This document shows, one piece after another, positions 1 to 12,781 of a DNA stretch of 64,000 bases (the first letter of the stretch is position 1; the number at the start of each line of letters is the position of its first letter). The notes beneath the pieces were generated by a model. The model saw only the letters and a list, made by a program, of their open reading frames with translations. It was not told the origin of the DNA and ran no database searches. This stretch comes from Pohlia nutans (lineage: Eukaryota > Streptophyta > Bryopsida > Bryales > Mniaceae). The DNA lies in the NCBI GenBank assembly GCA_022496805.1, contig CM040102.1, positions 4,479,501-4,543,500 on the forward strand. The letters are read 5' to 3'. The translations under genes and the position numbers were made by a program.

Positions 1-167
1 CAGTCTAATTAAATATGCACAGGATTGAGCTTTTTCTTGTGGTGGAATGGAGTTGTCTGACTTCGTGATTGGTATTAAACTGATAGTGTAATTAAGTTGT
101 TGAAAATTGATACTGCAAAGTTATTTATGCGGATGCGGTGGGGTACTGTATGCATGAGCGCGTGCAG

Positions 168-3100
168 GGGCTGGGGTCGGTGGAGATGCTGGTGTTTACG
201 TTTCCGGAGCTGGACTTCGCGAACGCGAACCGGGTGCTGGGCGCGGTGATCCTGCTGGTGCTGGGGACGCTGGTGCTGTTCGGGATCAAGTTCGTGTCGA
301 AGCTGGGGCTCATCTTCTTCGGGCTGGTGCTGTACACCATGCTGTCGTTCTACCTGGGGCTGGGGCTGGCGCCGCGGGGCTCGTCGCACCCGCCTTCGCT
401 GACGGGCCTGTCGTGGGCCACGTTCAAGGGCAACTGGAGCCCCGGCTACCCGCCCGGCAAATCCTTCTCCACCGCCGTCGCCCTCTTCTTCCCCTGCTTC
501 ACCGGCATCCTCAGGTATTTACTATCTCTCTCTCTTACACTAACTTACAGCCTGGTATGGGTACCCTCTCCAAAAATAGTGTGATTTTCGAGAAATATCT
601 TTTCGGTAAGGGAAAAACATTGAAAAATTACAAAAACTAGAGGGTGTTATAGACACCATGGCTGCAACTATATCCATGGTGTTACAGACGGAATTTCTAG
701 CACACATAAAATGAGTTAGACATAAGACACACTATGTGCGACGTGTAAAAGTCGTACCCATATCAGGCCATGCCCACCAACTTCCATGGATTTGAGCAGA
801 ATTAGTCCATGGAAGTAGGTACGAGGAGGGGAAAAGTGGTATAATTACAATTTGTATAATAGCTGTCATGAAGTGGTGCACACTTCCATCCAATAGAACA
901 CGGTGAAAACATAAACAAATTTGATTGGTTAAAGGAAGTTGTTATGAAGTCTTGAAAGGACTTGAGAATCTTTTATATTTCATGACAACTTCTTTCTCAA
1001 AAGCTCAATTGAAATGTAGACCTTGGTCAGTTGGTCCCTCAAAGTTCTTATTAAAAACTTGTCTTTTAGTGAGAAATGTCAACCATGGAAGTTGAACCTA
1101 ACCTATTACCACCATGTTTCCAATTTCGCCTCATCTACCTGTGAAAGACATTTTTGGTTTGGAATGTACATCAACAAAACATGAGGGTGGAATTGGAAAC
1201 ATGGTGGGAATAGGGCACTTAGTATACCTATTTTCATGCATGCTAATTCAAACGACATGTATTAATTAGTGTATATCTGGGTGGATACAAATGGAACAGC
1301 ATCTAGAATAAGTTCATTCAATCTCCTCAGTCATTAAAATGGCGCTTTTCCAGTCCCGCATTTGAGCCTCAACTTGAGCAACATTAATTGCGTCTAAGTT
1401 TTTAGAGCTTTGTGCGTTTGAATTATGTCACAACTTTGATGCCAACTCTAAAACACAACATAATTTTGACATTCACGTTAGAGCATTGTAGGTCACTTGA
1501 ATGTCACAACTTTGGTTCCCTGAAACATAGCTTTAAAAATTCATTTACTCGTTTTGAACTACTCTTTAGTATTGCATGAGTGTAATGTGTTTTTTTTGCC
1601 TGTTCAATGGTCACTTGTTCATCGACCAACTATACATCTGGATTCAAAAGCTTCTCTTTCAATGATCCATGGCGGTCCCAATGTGAAACCAAGTTTAGTT
1701 AATTTCTCTGAATGACAGGCTAATAAATTATATCTTTTTTGTGGACATCCAGGAAAGCATGCCATGGATGGCACTGAATAGAATGAACAGTTTTATTAGG
1801 GTTAAGAGTAGGTGCAAACTGATTAGTGTGACCCATTTTTTTCTGTGGAAAGGCTGAGTTGGTTGGATGATGGGCCGGGTGCAGTGGAGCAGATCGAGCG
1901 ACAAACCTGCGGCGGCCGGAGAAGTCCATTCCGCAGGGAACGTTGGGAGCCATTGTGCTGAGCTTTGTCATGTACATGTCGTACATGGGGTTGTGGGCGG
2001 CGGTGGCGCAACGGGATTACCTTCTGGGCAACACGGGCGCCGGCGAGCATGCCATGCTGGATGTGGTGCGCATGGTGGCGTACCCTGTGCCCATTCTCAC
2101 CGAGCTTGGCATCAGTATCACTGCCATTGCTCAAGCTATGCAATGCATCATCATCTCGCCTCGATTAGTCCAGGTATCGTGTACATACTACTGGCCATAT
2201 TTGTTATATTGAGACTTTTTGCAGTCTCATTTTTATCCTTGACTCAAAGATAAACTGTTTTGTTTCTTTAATAGTATGTATTTTATAAATAGGTAACAAC
2301 ACCAACTTTTAAAGTTTCTTTTAGAATCACTATCTAAGCATTATCATTTTTTTGGTTTCAATTACTCTTTTTAAAATGAATTCTTGAATGACTAGAATTC
2401 CGTCTCAAAATTTGCAAAAAAACTCAATATAACGAATATGGCGAGTGTAGTAGGACTCTTGCTCATCCCCAAACCCCAACATCCGAATTACACTAGTAGA
2501 AATCCTCACTACACAACTAGAAGACCTTCACATGACAAACTAGACTTGTTGTGGGTCTTTTGGGGTACGATTAGATTGTGGTCTATGCGACCAGCCAGCG
2601 TTTCTACTAGTGTTAAATCATCACCAGAATCGTCAATTATATAGGATATTCGTCCCTATTATTGAGCCCTCACAACTATTAGTGCCCCTACTTCATTTTA
2701 CTTTTTTAAACTCACTTGTGTCGATTCCAAAAGTCTGAAAGTTAACTCCTACTAACTTTTATTATTCAACATCGTGGTAACTATTTCTAGAAGTGCATGT
2801 CATTTGAAATTACCTTCATTTGCACATGAGTCAAAGAGAGTGTCTAATTTCATTGTACTTAATTATTATTACTCATAATTCATTTTGGTGAGCAATCATA
2901 AGAACATAAGTGTGCAATTACCGATAAATGAGCACTCATAGGGACACCCACCCTTTATTGCAGCTTTTATTTTGGACCCGAAGTATTTAATAATTCAAGC
3001 CAAAAATTCTCATCAGGACCCTTCTCTTAGAGTACATAACATATTCATTTGCCCAAGGACAAGCTTAGACTATAATCTATAGTGCCAACTGCGAATTATT

Positions 3101-6100
3101 ACAGTAAACTTTTGAATGTCTAGAACTTACACATTTGATTCAGAGGCCTTGTACCATAGTGATTTGAAAAATGAAAACTGTGCTATTATGGGGCCCGGCC
3201 ATTTCAACGATTTCTTTGAAGAAAAAATAGTCTTCTAGTGGCTGGTTTGTTTGTTGACTGATTTGAATGCTGCCTGCAGGCAATTGCTGCAGACGGAGTG
3301 GTGCCGTTCTTGGGATACTTTGCGACAGTGTCGCAGAACGGCGAGCCTCGGAGGGCCTTGCTACTCACCACAGCTCTTTGCCTTGTGTTCGCCATGATCG
3401 GGAGCTTGAATGCGGTGGCACCGCTGGTGTCCATTTGTTTCCTCACTTGTTACTCAGCTCTCAACCTCTCTTGCCTTGTCCTCTCCGTCGTCAATGCGCC
3501 CAGGTACTCCCTCCGTCCCAAAGTTTTTGTCATGTTTGAAAGTTATGTTTGAAAGTGCTTTTTTAAGTAGGTCAAAAAAATACTTCCTTGTGGCTAATTT
3601 TATTTAGGTTGCAATGAACACATGCAATGTTCTTCAATCATTCTAGTGACATAATTTGAAACCTTTTTTAATCATGTTTCTTACAATATGATCAATGAAA
3701 TTGGATCAAAGAAATACCAAGCAAACAAGTTGGACAATAACTTTGGGACGGAGGGAGTACTAACCAAGCAGGCTGCAGTCCATGCTTCAATTCAACTGAT
3801 GTGTTTAACCCCTAAAGGACCAAGGATTCATGATTTTAAAATGAAAAATTTAAATGATCATATTGTGAAATATATAATTTGGCTTGGACCAAATTTTATA
3901 GTGAAGAACATTGCATGTTTTGGTCAAAAAACAAACAAATTTGATCAAAATGAAGTCTACAAAAAACCTAATAAAAACTGCTCAAAAAAACATGAAGCCC
4001 CCTGGAGGCCTTATGGTCCTTTAGGGGTTAATTACTTTGCTTCAAGGCCCAGTGCGGGCTCTATTACATGCAGCTAATTGACAGTCAGGAATTGGTCTTA
4101 GAACTTAACAAGCTCAATATTTCCCTGTGCGTGCGTGCAGTTGGAGGCCCAAGTGGAAATACTATCACTGGTCGGCTGCTCTTCTAGGGTTTCTCGCCTG
4201 TGCAGCCATGAATTTTGTGATTGTGTGGTACTTTGCGCTCGTGGCAATGGTTGTCCTTGCTGTATTGTACGCCTACATCGACTACCGCCAAGTACGTCTG
4301 ACTGTCTGTCACCTCTACTTCCATTAATAGACTCATGTCACAACCATTAATTTATCATTTGCATGTGATCGCCATGATGGATGTACATTTAACAAAGCTG
4401 CATAAGGATCCATGATGACTCATCAAGCTAGCATGAGGTTTGAGTTCCTTAGATATGTTGAACTCAACATCTGAATGGAACTGAAGTGCATCAAATGGGG
4501 AGAATGAATTGAAGAATTATGTCATGGACATGATCATGGTCTTTTGGAAATTTATATATATGCAACTAGCTGCTTGGCATTTATTAGGGATTATTCTTAA
4601 ACTTTAAGAAAAGGATCTGTTCTAAAGCTTAAAATGATGAATTGTTTGAGATTGATCTTGTATGAATTTGTGGTGCAGGTAGAGGTGAACTGGGGAACAG
4701 GCTTAGGAGGACTGTGCCTGCAAATAGCGGTACGGGGAATTTTGTCGGTGGGAGAAGAGGCACGGTACACGGTGAATTGGCGGCCTCAGCTCTTGTGTCT
4801 TTCCAAGCCGCGGTCCGCATGGACCGATAAGGGTCATGCCGACCATGAATTTCTCTTCTTCACGTCCCAGCTCAAGAAGGTGCCGGTTTCCATTCAACAC
4901 TCTGACTACTTTTTCAATAAAATAAAGACTCACTGACTATTGCAAGGATTGAATCATACAGAAATTTAACACTACACACTGAAATCAGCATGGGTGGATA
5001 ACAGTCATTTTATTTGGACAAATTCTCATCTGTTTGAACAATGTTTCATCGGTTTCACCACAAATTTTTGGGAAAAGAATTATTAGTGTGGCCGTTCAAA
5101 AATACCGTGGGCCACAGTATATGGTGGTTTCAGTGTAGTATAAATCCACATGGACAGAAATGAACACTTTACAGTGTCAGTTCTGATGCAATTATTAGTG
5201 TTAGTTTCAACGCAATTTAGTGTTAGTTTTAACACAAATTCAACACATTGCTTGCATGGTGTACTGCTACAGTACAAAAAAATTAATTCCTGCGATTCAC
5301 ATCGTGGTGTGGATGTGGAAATAACAGGGGCAAGGGCTGTGTGTGGTTACGGTCATTCTTGAGGGCAAACTTGAGGAGATGACAGCGCAGGCAGCAGGTG
5401 AAAAGGTGAGTATTATTATTATCACTGCTCGTACCTGAAATACTCACTCTCAGTCTAATTCTTTAATATCACCCCTTTGGTAACCAACATACATGAGGTC
5501 AGAACACCTTGCCAGGCATCATGTGGAAAGTGTGTAATGCATGACTGTATGTGTACACAATAGCAAATATTATTTGCACATACTGGAATGTAATATTGGA
5601 GAGTGTGATAATAACAAGTTCAGACTGGTTTTATTTTCTTCTTGTGGCGAGTCAAATGTTTATTTAAAAAAACGTTTACAATTCCATGCTGATGCTAGCA
5701 GACATTCAAATGTAAGATTCAAACCAAAAATTCATACTTACGCGTAAACCTTATTATTGTCACGTGTTTGTCACTTCAAATGTTCATATAATGAGGAACT
5801 TACCTAGTTCAATCTGCTTGAGGATCTCTAAGGTAGACATACCCATTACCACCCAACACTCAATGTTGCCTTTATGTACTGATGATGTACATTCTAGAAC
5901 ACAAATTTATACAGATGGTACATGAGGGTGGTTGGGTGGTAATGGGTATGTCTACCTTAGTACCCTAGTAGCTCTTGGAAGATTTATTGACACCTGATCT
6001 TGGCAATGAATAGTTGTTGAAGAGATTCTAATTGTCATTTTCATGTTGATTTTGTGGCAACAATGTACATGAATGACCTCTTATGATTATCAGGAAATGG

Positions 6101-9100
6101 TTTTCGTAATTAACCTAGTGCAATTTTTCTCTATTAATGTACTATGTCAGATTGAGCTTGAAAATCGTATGAGTGAAGCCAAAGTGACGGGCTTTGGACG
6201 AGTATTGATTGCAAATTCGTACCGCCAAGGCAAGACGTATGCCATTCAATCATCCGGCTTGGGAAGCTTGGAGCCCAATACCCTGGTTCTGGGTTGGCCT
6301 ACCAAGTGGCGAGAAGAGGGCCATGATGATGACGCCGAGGTAAATCATTCAACACAACACATCTGTTGAATGACATGATTCATTCCAATATCATTGACCT
6401 GGTTTTGATATCAATGAGACTTAGAAAACCCACATATAGCCGCATTTATTACAATTGGCAACCAAAGGGTTTACCTTAGAAACTACCCTAAATGGTGTAG
6501 TTACAATTGGTAGTGTTTAACCCTTAAAAGCCTGACATACCAGCTTTTTTCAGTTTTCAAACTACTTTGACCATGACTTGCTAATAAATAATGGAGAAAA
6601 AAATTTATAAATTTTTTTCAGACATCATGAATCTGTGACAAGAATTATTGTGTGTAACTACATTTTTAGAATGTAAAAATTTACTTCTATATTCTGAGGT
6701 TAAACTCAAAAATATTCCTTTCTTTCTAAATAGGAAATGTATGTCCTTTAAGGGTTAAAGTGGCTAGGTTTTCTAAAAGAGGAAATTTTCTACTAAGGTA
6801 AACCACGGACCCTATTTGTGCCATTTTGTGGTGCACAAGGTATCAGTGTCTTACATTTAAAATCTCTGATATGTCGTACGCTAGTAATAGTAAGATAGTG
6901 GCACAATAGATAGGTGGCTTGCCTTTAGTAACTGTTGATTTTTCAGGTGTAAGAAGAAGAAGCTTTAGAACCATTTTGTTTGAAGGAAGGAATAATTTTT
7001 CTCACTTGCTCTAATTTGTGGATTGATTGTCTGTGTACATTCATGAATTTGTGCAGGTTTTGTTGGAAACCCTCACCGAATGCCGGGCTGTAGACAAGGC
7101 GGTTCTGTTGTGCATGCACTTGAATCTCTTTCCTGGCAAAGAGGAATTGCAGGAGGGCGTGATTGACGTGTGGTGGATTGTCCATGACGGAGGCTTGCTC
7201 TTGCTTCTGGCTCATCTCTTGCAGCAGCACAAGATTTGGCGTAAATGCAAGCTCCGCGTGCACACGGTCGCTGAAAAGCTCGATAACTCCGAAGTCGTCA
7301 AAAAGAATCTGGAAAAACTCTTGGAATTGGTGAGATCTATAGACTTACACTATTTCTTTTTCAATAATTAATCGATGTTATATAGGACTTGCAGTGTACG
7401 TAGTGATATTCATTGGTCTCATTATGTACATGTACACTAAAAACATAAAAATAAAACCTGACACTATTGGACCAAGGAACATAAGTTACGGATCCATATG
7501 AACCCATTCTTGCTTCATTGGCCACCGTAGCGTAAAACAATAATTCAAAAGACTGTACATGCCATAATTTTATCAGAAAGAAGTGTTTTTTTTAGGGTTA
7601 CGTATTGACAGTCTGTGGTTATTTTTGCTCTTGGCCGGCAGGTGCGAATCAAGGCTGAGGTTCAAGTACTAGAGCTTGATGAGTCATGTTTGGCACCCTA
7701 TATATTTGACTACACCATTCGCGCAGAGGAAGCTCGAGCTTTTGCTGAAGAAGTTGCCAACTACAGGTCATTAATTTACTATTTTATGCAAGTAAAACTA
7801 GTCTAAGTTCTATTGAACATAAAATTCAATTCTGATTGTTTTTTTGGAAATTAAACCTTTTTATAAGTTGTCATGATCCACATAACTAACTATCTTGTGT
7901 ATTAAATCACAGGAAAACGAACGAATACCGAATTACGAGTCCTGAAAATTCACGGCGACGAGGGGAAATCCCCAAGTTGGGCGAGAAATCAGTCAAGGAA
8001 AAGCCCTTGGCCACTTTCCAGATCAGTGAGCTTGATGGCGCCGGCCATTCACAACGACATCAACGGCGAAGCTCATCAAGTACATCATCTACCCAATCAT
8101 GCAGTATTATGTGTTTTTTAACCCTCTGAATAACATTATCAAATCCATGAATTCACTATCCTGTACGGATTTACCAATGCAGTAATTTATTTTCTTAATC
8201 CTTTCAATAATTATGATAATGACGGTGTATTAATTACTTCATTTCCAGGTCCAAATGGTGGCAAGGGATCTCCCAAATTATACGGTTTGAGAACCGAGCA
8301 TTCTGATGAGGCTACCGCGACCCATTCAAAAACCCCAAGAGATAGCTTTAGTGTAGACCTTGAAGCCGACACTGCCAATATAGCTCCAAACCTCTCGTCG
8401 GAGTACACAAAGAAAAAGCCAAAGAAAATGACACAGTGGGCTGATGGTGGAGGTGATACTGGAGTGGAAATCGTCGTTGACAGTGGCCTTCAGGAACTTG
8501 ATACAGTGGACAGTGATGAGGTACGGTCAACATTTCAACATGGTTATTAATTTTTCAGTGTTCAAATTGGATTGTTTCACACAACATCATAAAGTATAAT
8601 TTATTTTCTTAAAATAAAAAAACACACCTGTCCCATTACATTCCTATGAAATAAGTAGCTGCAGTTAAGACATGCTAATCCACCACTTTCAAAGAAAATT
8701 TTTCACTCTCATAGACTCTCATGTGGTAGATTTCGTGCACAAAATATATGCCAGAGTTGCAAAGTAGGGTGTATAGCAAATGATCTCAGGAACTTGTATT
8801 TAAAGCAAACTGTTATGGTTACAATGATTGTATAAAGCCTTCCCTTATGTATATTGGGAAGTGTATCTATATGATCATAGTGTCAGGTTCACGTTTCAAG
8901 GCAAATGTGTCATTATTGCCATTACTGTGAGTCATGAACATTCTTCTAACTCTTGCCCTAAATTGATCAACAAAACATACAAATCTGGATGTTGTAGATT
9001 GAAACTTGAACCTGATACGATGTCCCATAAAACCTACTCGCGGCTCAAAGTTCATAAACGAGACCTCACTAAAAATCATACCCCTAAAAAACCACTGTAA

Positions 9101-9789
9101 TAGAGAAGATTTTCTGATGCTATCTAAAAGTTTTAACTTCATCCTTGTATCAAGATGTCACTAGTAGCAGATCTGTCATCTTTCATACCCCACTTTGTGG
9201 AAACAGTGAACAGTACCAGAATATTATACCTATATTTTTGTCTTCTTGTGACCAAAACTACTCACCAACATTGACACAACCCATATGCCTGGTGCGGTTT
9301 CATTTCTTTTTCATTTACAGTAAGTGAAAAGCGACACATTTCCTACTAGTGTGTATTGATCAGATGATTCATGCTTAGTTATGTTTTGATTTCACTGTTA
9401 GTAAATGGAGTTAATTTGTTTGAAGAATTTTTTATTGGTGACAACAGGAGGAATCCGATGACGAAAGTACAATGCATGGTTCAAGCCAGTTTTACCCAGG
9501 CTCCCCAGGAGGAAACCCCGCGGCACTGGAAGATGTGCCAGAGCCGATGCGAAGGACATGGGAAACGTTTAGCCAGAGCTACTCGCCTAAGAAACTGAAT
9601 GACATCATTCTGGAGCAATCCCGGGACGCGTCGCTCGTCCTCATCAATCTCCCGGATCATTACAAGGGCATTGAACCCATCCGCTACATGGAGTATTGCG
9701 AGGAGCTTTGTCATGGTTTGCGTCGAGTGCTCTTGGTGCACGGCACCGGCAAGGAGCTTTGGGGTGGCCAAGCTCATCTTGGCCTTTAG
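168..9789 (+). CDS. Cation-chloride cotransporter (SLC12/KCC-like), 3' 12 exons, 5' partial
   Basis: Membrane symporter moving K+ (and/or Na+) with Cl-. Exons: 168-514, 1885-2173, 3280-3503, 4141-4291, 4679-4879, 5328-5405, 6151-6339, 7057-7329, 7642-7766, 7913-8079, 8249-8520, 9448-9789. All introns are GT-AG and the phases join without a break, giving 885 residues to a TAG stop. The first four exons hold hydrophobic transmembrane segments and the family signature GILSGADRATN (about residue 113), then EKSIPQGTLGAI and SWRPKWKYYHW. The later exons form the cytosolic C-terminal domain, with NWRPQLLCL, DVWWIVHDGG (about 530-539) and a KCC-like tail ending in RVLLVHGTGKELWGG. The N-terminus and first helices lie upstream of the window. 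Family members have about 950-1100 residues, so roughly 100-200 are missing. Family assignment is firm; the transported cation is inferred. The C-terminal domain reads closer to KCC types than to angiosperm CCC1 as I remember it. Confidence 0.93.
1100..1225. repeat. Degenerate AGGT/ACCT foldback element in intron 1
   Basis: 'acctattaccaccatgtttccaa' and its inverted copy '...ttggaaacatggtgggaatagg' flank a short centre. The same inverted ends occur at 10977-11092 and 44711-44830. The rest of intron 1 (515-1884) is AT-rich and otherwise shows nothing recognisable. Confidence 0.55.
3507..3757. mobile_element. Stowaway-type MITE at the exon 3 splice donor of the cotransporter gene
   Basis: The element starts CTCCCTCCGTCCCAAAG and ends in the inverted sequence. 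The terminal inverted repeats are about 25 bp with one mismatch, and both sides are flanked by TA (3505-3506 and 3758-3759). Length is 251 bp. This is the classic plant Stowaway (Tc1/mariner) end. Exon 3 ends at 3503, so the GT donor is g3504 plus the T of the TA target. Confidence 0.9.
3805..4031. mobile_element. TTAA-flanked element, family A
   Basis: About 227 bp, bounded by TTAA-CCCCTAAAGGACCAAGG on the left and GGTCCTTTAGGGG-TTAA on the right. Family A is the most abundant family in the window. Its body contains 'atgaatccttggtcc', 'gatataaaatttggtc', 'aatgttcttcact', and 'gagtaggtcctatgtgga' in one orientation or the other. Here it lies in intron 3 of the cotransporter gene, 47 bp after the Stowaway. 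Confidence 0.85.
5831..5957. mobile_element. Short TA-flanked MITE, AGGTAGACATACC ends
   Basis: A 127-bp element with near-perfect inverted ends of about 25-30 bp (AGGTAGACATACCCATTACC and its complement), flanked by TA on both sides. A TA duplication suggests a mariner-like MITE. It lies in intron 6 of the cotransporter gene. Confidence 0.75.
6517..6758. mobile_element. TTAA-flanked element with subterminal hairpin
   Basis: TTAA-CCCTTAAAAGCCTG on the left and GTCCTTTAAGGG-TTAA on the right, 242 bp. Just inside the left end AAAAGC pairs with GCTTTT around an 11-nt loop. The element sits inside a larger inverted-repeat element whose arms contain 'ttTACCTTAG' (about 6470) and 'CTAAGGTAaa' (about 6793), all within intron 7 of the cotransporter gene. 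Confidence 0.75.
8879..9022. repeat. Short foldback in cotransporter intron 11
   Basis: 'gtgtcaggttcacgtttcaa' recurs inverted near 9000-9022 as 'ttgaaacttgaacctgatac'. The remaining intron (8521-9447) shows nothing else I can support. Confidence 0.4.
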
Positions 9790-9895
9790 AAAATTATAAT
9801 TATGGTATGTTCCCTGCCTAGCTTCTTCCCCGGCCCCTTCTTCAATGCTACTGTAGAGAGAATATATGTTTTTTTTTTTTGTGCATTACTCATCG

Positions 9896-10149
9896 GGAAT
9901 TTAGGACCCCACGGATTTTTAACGATTTTCATGCGACATTCAATATTTCATGGGTTCATACATTTTTCGCATGGATTTTGCATGGATTTTGCACAGATTC
10001 TACATTTTGTTGATAACAAAAACAGTGAATGTAGAAGCCGTGCAGATTCAATGAAGAATTAGCTTGAAATCCGTGCGGAAAATGTACAAACCCATGAAAT
10101 ATCAGATGTCGCACAAAAATCGTTAAAAATTAGTGAGATCCTAAATTCC
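9896..10149. mobile_element. Long-TIR foldback MITE, GGAATTTAGGACC family
   Basis: About 254 bp and almost entirely palindromic: GGAATTTAGGACCCCACGG at the left, its complement at the right, and arms of roughly 100 bp around 'ttttgttgataacaaaaac'. A second copy is at 18697-18948. No clear target duplication was found. It lies about 100 bp after the cotransporter stop codon and may be in its 3' UTR. Confidence 0.75.
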
Positions 10150-10211
10150 TGAGGCCACCATAATTGTAGACCATTGAATTCAAGTTTTCTCATGTCAAAA
10201 AGGTCTGCATT

Positions 10212-10406
10212 TTGAAACAGAAAGGAACTTGGCATGCACAAATGTGGTTTCAAGAATGTTACGAGGAACTTGTTCGAGATTTTGAAGATGATTTCAAAGT
10301 GCAAACGAGGAGTGAGGTAAACTGCGATGGTGGACCACGGCGGAGCAGCAGTCACATACATGAGCAGCCTACAATCAGGCCGCTGAGTGAGTTGACAAAT
10401 GAATGA
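10212..10406 (+). other. Coding-like fragment, unassigned
   Basis: An open stretch reads WFQECYEELVRDFEDDFKVQ followed by a polar tail. Composition is richer than the surrounding spacer. It lies about 420 bp after the cotransporter stop and has no recognised domain. It could be 3' UTR, a captured gene piece, or an unrelated exon. The stretch 10407-10970 downstream shows nothing recognisable. Confidence 0.2.
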
Positions 10407-10976
10407 CTTTTTTGATCGCAAAACAAAGACTCATATGTATATAATACAAGTAGGAATTATAGCATTGCAGCTGTTTGATTGGAATCTCAGTTTAGTTTAG
10501 TTTCACTACTGTAGTTAAATTACCGGGATCTACGACATACCCATATTTTACACTATTATGTTGAATTATTTTGCTGTATATATTAATATAGTTTCTATCA
10601 TGTTTTAACCAATTTACTGTGGTTCATAACAACTTTAATTTTGACTAGGCCTTAGGGTCTCTCATGTTCCATGTTCTTCAGTGTTTCAGAATTTGGCCCT
10701 ACCTGAATTTATATTATCACAATATGATCCATTGGCAACTGGGTATTTTAACCCTTTATATAATGGACAGCGAACAAATTACAACCTTTCTCTTGACTAC
10801 ATCCTCTACAATTTTTCATCCATCCAAAATTCTCATGGTTCTTGTGCTAGTTGCCATATCCACAAAAGTTACAAGATTTCAAAGTTATTTGGGTAGCTTA
10901 CTTAAAACAAATACTGTAGGAGTTTTGATGTTATCATCGTCTACTCATCATTGAAGTTTGTCTCCTTATTCATGTA

Positions 10977-11092
10977 AGGTCCACCAACCTATTACCACCA
11001 TGTTTCCAATTCCACCCTCATGTTTTGGTGGTGTACATTCCAAACCAGAAATGTCTACCGTTGGTACATGGTGGTAATAGGTTGGTGTACCT
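10977..11092. mobile_element. TA-flanked MITE, AGGTCCACC ends
   Basis: AGGTCCACCAACCTATTACC and its complement delimit 116 bp flanked by TA. Its right end plus the TA duplication spells ACCT-TA-A, and the TTAA so formed is the left flank of the next element at 11092. Confidence 0.7.
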
Positions 11093-12781
11093 TAACCCTT
11101 AAACGTCAAAAAAGCCCCACGGGCCTTTTCAAAAAGGAATATTTGAGAAAAAAGTTGATTTTCTCAACCAAATCAAGCGAGACTTGTTGCGTTGGAAAGC
11201 TATTGAAAAAGCGATCTAGATTCCAAATTTTCGCCTCATTTGAGAGATTGTGGAATCATTGGTAAGCAATCAAAGTTATCAAATTGAACAAGTTTTGAGG
11301 TTGGGGCAGCTAAAGTTCAGCAGTGCCGCAGTGCTACAGTGCTAGCCAGCAGTGCACTGTAGAGCCGTTTTTGCAATAAAAAATAAAAAATAAAAAATAA
11401 AAATTTGCAAAAAAATTTAGATTCTTTCCGGGCTGCCCCGTCCAGACCCTCTTGACGTTTAACCCCTAAAGGACCGGAGTGTTTTTCCTCCAAAAACACT
11501 CCAATGCTGCCATTTTTACTCCTCCATGCAAAAAATCCAAAAGAATGTTATTTTTTACCTTCTAACCGTAAGATCTTGTCCTAAACTATTTGAAAAACAT
11601 ACACAACAAATTTCGTTCATTTTGACCGCACGGATTGCAAGATAATTGCGTTTGATGGAAAAAACACCCCAAAAAAACACATGCCCAAAAATTTCAGATG
11701 CGTTTGACCACATCTACATCAAAAAAAACTCACTACCGAAACTTGTCGCACTTCACTTTCACATTCTATATGATGTTACTTAGTTGTGTACCAATTTTCG
11801 TTGCGTTTGGAGATGTTTAGGATGTTGAATAACACCTTGCACTTGTTGGGGGTTTAAAAGTTCAGAAAAGACTATATGTTTTTGGAATTGCAATATTTTC
11901 GACTTTCTTTATTTAAAATACAAATCCGAGCGGTGAAACACAAGTGCATTCCACCCTCTACAAAATGGCGAAAAAAAATTTGAAAAAAAAATAAATCTCC
12001 AAGTTTTAGAAGACATGTAGCACATTTTCTAAGAATTTTGGGGGTTAGGGGGGAAATAAAGGGTGGAGGAAGGGAATTGAAGTGCCAACCCATTCCAATG
12101 TTCATGACCCCACTAACTCTCAAGGTACACTGCCACGTGGCAGTCCCTCATTGAACGATTTTTATTTTTTATTTTTTATTTTTCAAAATAATTTTATTTT
12201 TCAAAATTTTAAATAATATTTTTAATTATGAAATTGAACTTTTAGTTTAAAATAATATTTTTAATTTAAATTAATATTTTTAGTTTAAAATAATATTTTT
12301 AATTTAAATTAATATTTATAATTTTAATTAATAATTTTAATTTTAATTAATAATTTTAATTAATAATTTTAATTTAAAATAATTTTTTCAGTTAATAATA
12401 ATTTTTTAATAAAAAATAATTTTTTAATTTAAAAAAATATTATTTTTAAATTTTTTTATGAGCTTGGAAAACGGGGTGGTCTTCTGCCCCTACAGTCCAC
12501 CCCATTTTTCACACACCACCCATCTTGATGCCCCCCCCTAAAATTCAACTATTTCTCTACTGCCCCGCTGCCCTTTCTCCCGAAAAAAACACATCTCCCC
12601 TCATAACTTTCACATACAGTGTCGGAATTCAAAAAAAAAAAAATCCCCATTTTCGTGGCACATTGGGGAATTTACTATTAAATTTCCTTCAAAATTCGAT
12701 TAAAAATGTGTTCACCAGAACCTACCCGATTCTCTAAATGTCCTAGTTAGGACACTTGGTCCTTTAGAGGTTAAGGGTTAA
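11092..12781. mobile_element. TTAA element, family B, interrupted by a nested TTAA element
   Basis: Left end TTAA-CCCTTAAACGTC with the hairpin AAAGCCC-CAC-GGGC(C)TTT at about 11110-11129. The right end is ...CTCTTGACGT followed by the nested insertion and then GGG-TTAA at 12775-12781. The body matches the intact inverted copy at 19610-19988, including 'gttggggcagct' and 'cagtgctacagtgctagcc'. Confidence 0.85.
11459..12774. mobile_element. 1.3-kb TTAA element nested in family B
   Basis: TTAA-CCCCTAAAGGACC at 11459 and GGTCCTTTAGAGG-TTAA ending at 12774. It inserted into the TTAA seven bases from the end of its host. Interior: a GC-moderate left part, an extreme AT-only tract at about 12155-12460 (runs of 'taatttt' and 'aatatttt'), then a C-rich right part. 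There is no transposase-like reading frame. Confidence 0.8.

Noticed and set aside
4634..4936. Long frame over cotransporter exon 5
   Set aside because: It is the true exon 5 plus intron read-through at both sides; only 4679-4879 is kept.
8828..9100. 90-aa plus-strand frame
   Set aside because: It lies in cotransporter intron 11, overlaps a small foldback, and has a rival frame on the other strand.
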